Below, piece by piece: positions 63,785-64,000 of a stretch of DNA of 64,000 nt (its first letter is position 1; the number at the start of each line of letters is the position of its first letter). Position numbers and translations under genes: made by a program. Under the pieces are notes generated by a model. The model saw nothing but the letters and a program-made list of their open reading frames with translations, was not told the origin of the DNA and did no database searches. The stretch covers positions 290,194-354,193 of the forward strand of contig JAUQVX010000002.1 in the NCBI GenBank assembly GCA_039794565.1, given 5' to 3'. This DNA is from Gloeomargarita sp. SRBZ-1_bins_9. Its GTDB lineage: Bacteria; Cyanobacteriota; Cyanobacteriia; Gloeomargaritales; Gloeomargaritaceae.

Positions 63785-64000
63785 ATGATTCATGTATTTG
63801 AAATGCCGGTGATGAGTTCCACCATGACCGAGGGCAAAATCGTCGCCTGGTTGAAGCAGGTGGGGGACTATGTCAAGGCGCACGAAAACATCGTTGTGGT
63901 GGAATCGGACAAATCCGACATGGAGGCCGAAAGTTTCTACGACGGTTACCTAGCAGCCATTTTATTGCCGGCGGGGGGGCAAGCACCCACAGGCACTCCC
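63785..64000 (+). CDS. pdhC: Dihydrolipoamide acetyltransferase (pyruvate dehydrogenase E2), 5' part
   Basis: The first 72 codons of an E2 component, cut by the right edge. From ATG 63785: MIHVFEMPVMSSTMTEGKIV, then the lipoyl domain with the modified lysine in VVESDKSDMEAESFYDG and the end YLAAILLPAGGQAP. The lipoyl domain is single in what is visible. E2 takes the acetyl group from E1 to CoA. TATGAT at 63751-63756 is a possible -10. The cyanobacterial name pdhC (E2) is used; sucB is unlikely given the sequence MSSTMTEGKI. Confidence 0.9.
   Translation, partial: MIHVFEMPVMSSTMTEGKIVAWLKQVGDYVKAHENIVVVESDKSDMEAESFYDGYLAAILLPAGGQAPTGTP

Overview
The window is a densely packed, GC-rich stretch of a cyanobacterial chromosome. 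The cyanobacterial assignment rests on several genes: the NDH-1 subunit NdhL, a three-domain flavodiiron protein (Flv family), an MPBQ/MSBQ-type methyltransferase of tocopherol and plastoquinone synthesis, a glycolytic Gap1-type GAPDH, a LabA-like NYN protein, and HLR1-like sites typical of RpaB. I noticed only one HIP1 octamer (GCGATCGC, about 47694), so this is not a HIP1-rich lineage. I cannot name the genus. A unicellular, possibly thermophilic lineage would fit the composition, but that is inference. I found no tRNA, rRNA, CRISPR array, insertion sequence or prophage.

Layout. 1-3625: dnaJ (cut by the left edge), dnaK, a pentapeptide-repeat protein and ndhL. 3624-7130: a secreted protein with an L,D-transpeptidase-like motif, then two tandem EamA/DMT transporters. 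The first transporter is broken by one in-frame TGA and is preceded by a strongly foldable leader. 7127-10872 (minus): a Ser/Thr kinase, an FHA protein with a degenerate cyclase domain, and a secreted protein with a 3D/MltA-like C-terminus. 10981-15659: small conserved genes, a HAD hydrolase, the quinol methyltransferase, a glycosyltransferase and an orphan membrane-fusion protein. 15715-19777: rpsD, then secE-nusG-rplK-rplA-[L10 leader with attenuator]-rplJ-rplL. 19791-35891: metabolic and stress genes (tandem phosphatase, MBL hydrolase, citramalate synthase, GPH symporter, ATP sulfurylase, a Tat-exported caspase-fold pseudoenzyme, transglutaminase, flavodiiron protein, basic amino acid decarboxylase, alpha/beta hydrolase, thiS, ruvC).

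35939-42019: a secreted two-repeat protein, then glgP, a phosphoglycerate-mutase-like gene, gap1 and an alpha/beta hydrolase in close series. This looks like a glycogen-to-glycolysis operon. 42058-45057: a half-size GDT1/UPF0016 cation exporter behind three helically phased direct repeats, a lipoprotein, and a membrane coiled-coil protein with a degenerate phospholipase-D fold. 45040-48684 (minus): amidotransferase, pabB, an ECF-type transmembrane gene and a coiled-coil membrane gene. 48762-54450: a large hybrid histidine kinase, rimM, a NYN protein and ddl. 54365-57472: cobT (which runs antisense into ddl), a membrane protein and a GT61 glycosyltransferase. 57469-63692 (minus): rplT, rpmI, malic enzyme, rplS, trmH-like, sdhB and a GT41-like protein. 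The right edge holds the start of the pyruvate dehydrogenase E2 gene.

Genes are packed so tightly that 1-4 nt start/stop overlaps and short convergent overlaps are the rule. The most interesting observations are the tandem transporter pair (nonsense-broken copy with a structured leader, intact copy with an HLR1-like box), several pseudoenzymes (caspase, cyclase and PLD folds with substituted catalytic residues), the phased repeats before the cation exporter, a homopolymer frameshift in a small gene before thiS, and the cobT stop-codon loss into ddl.
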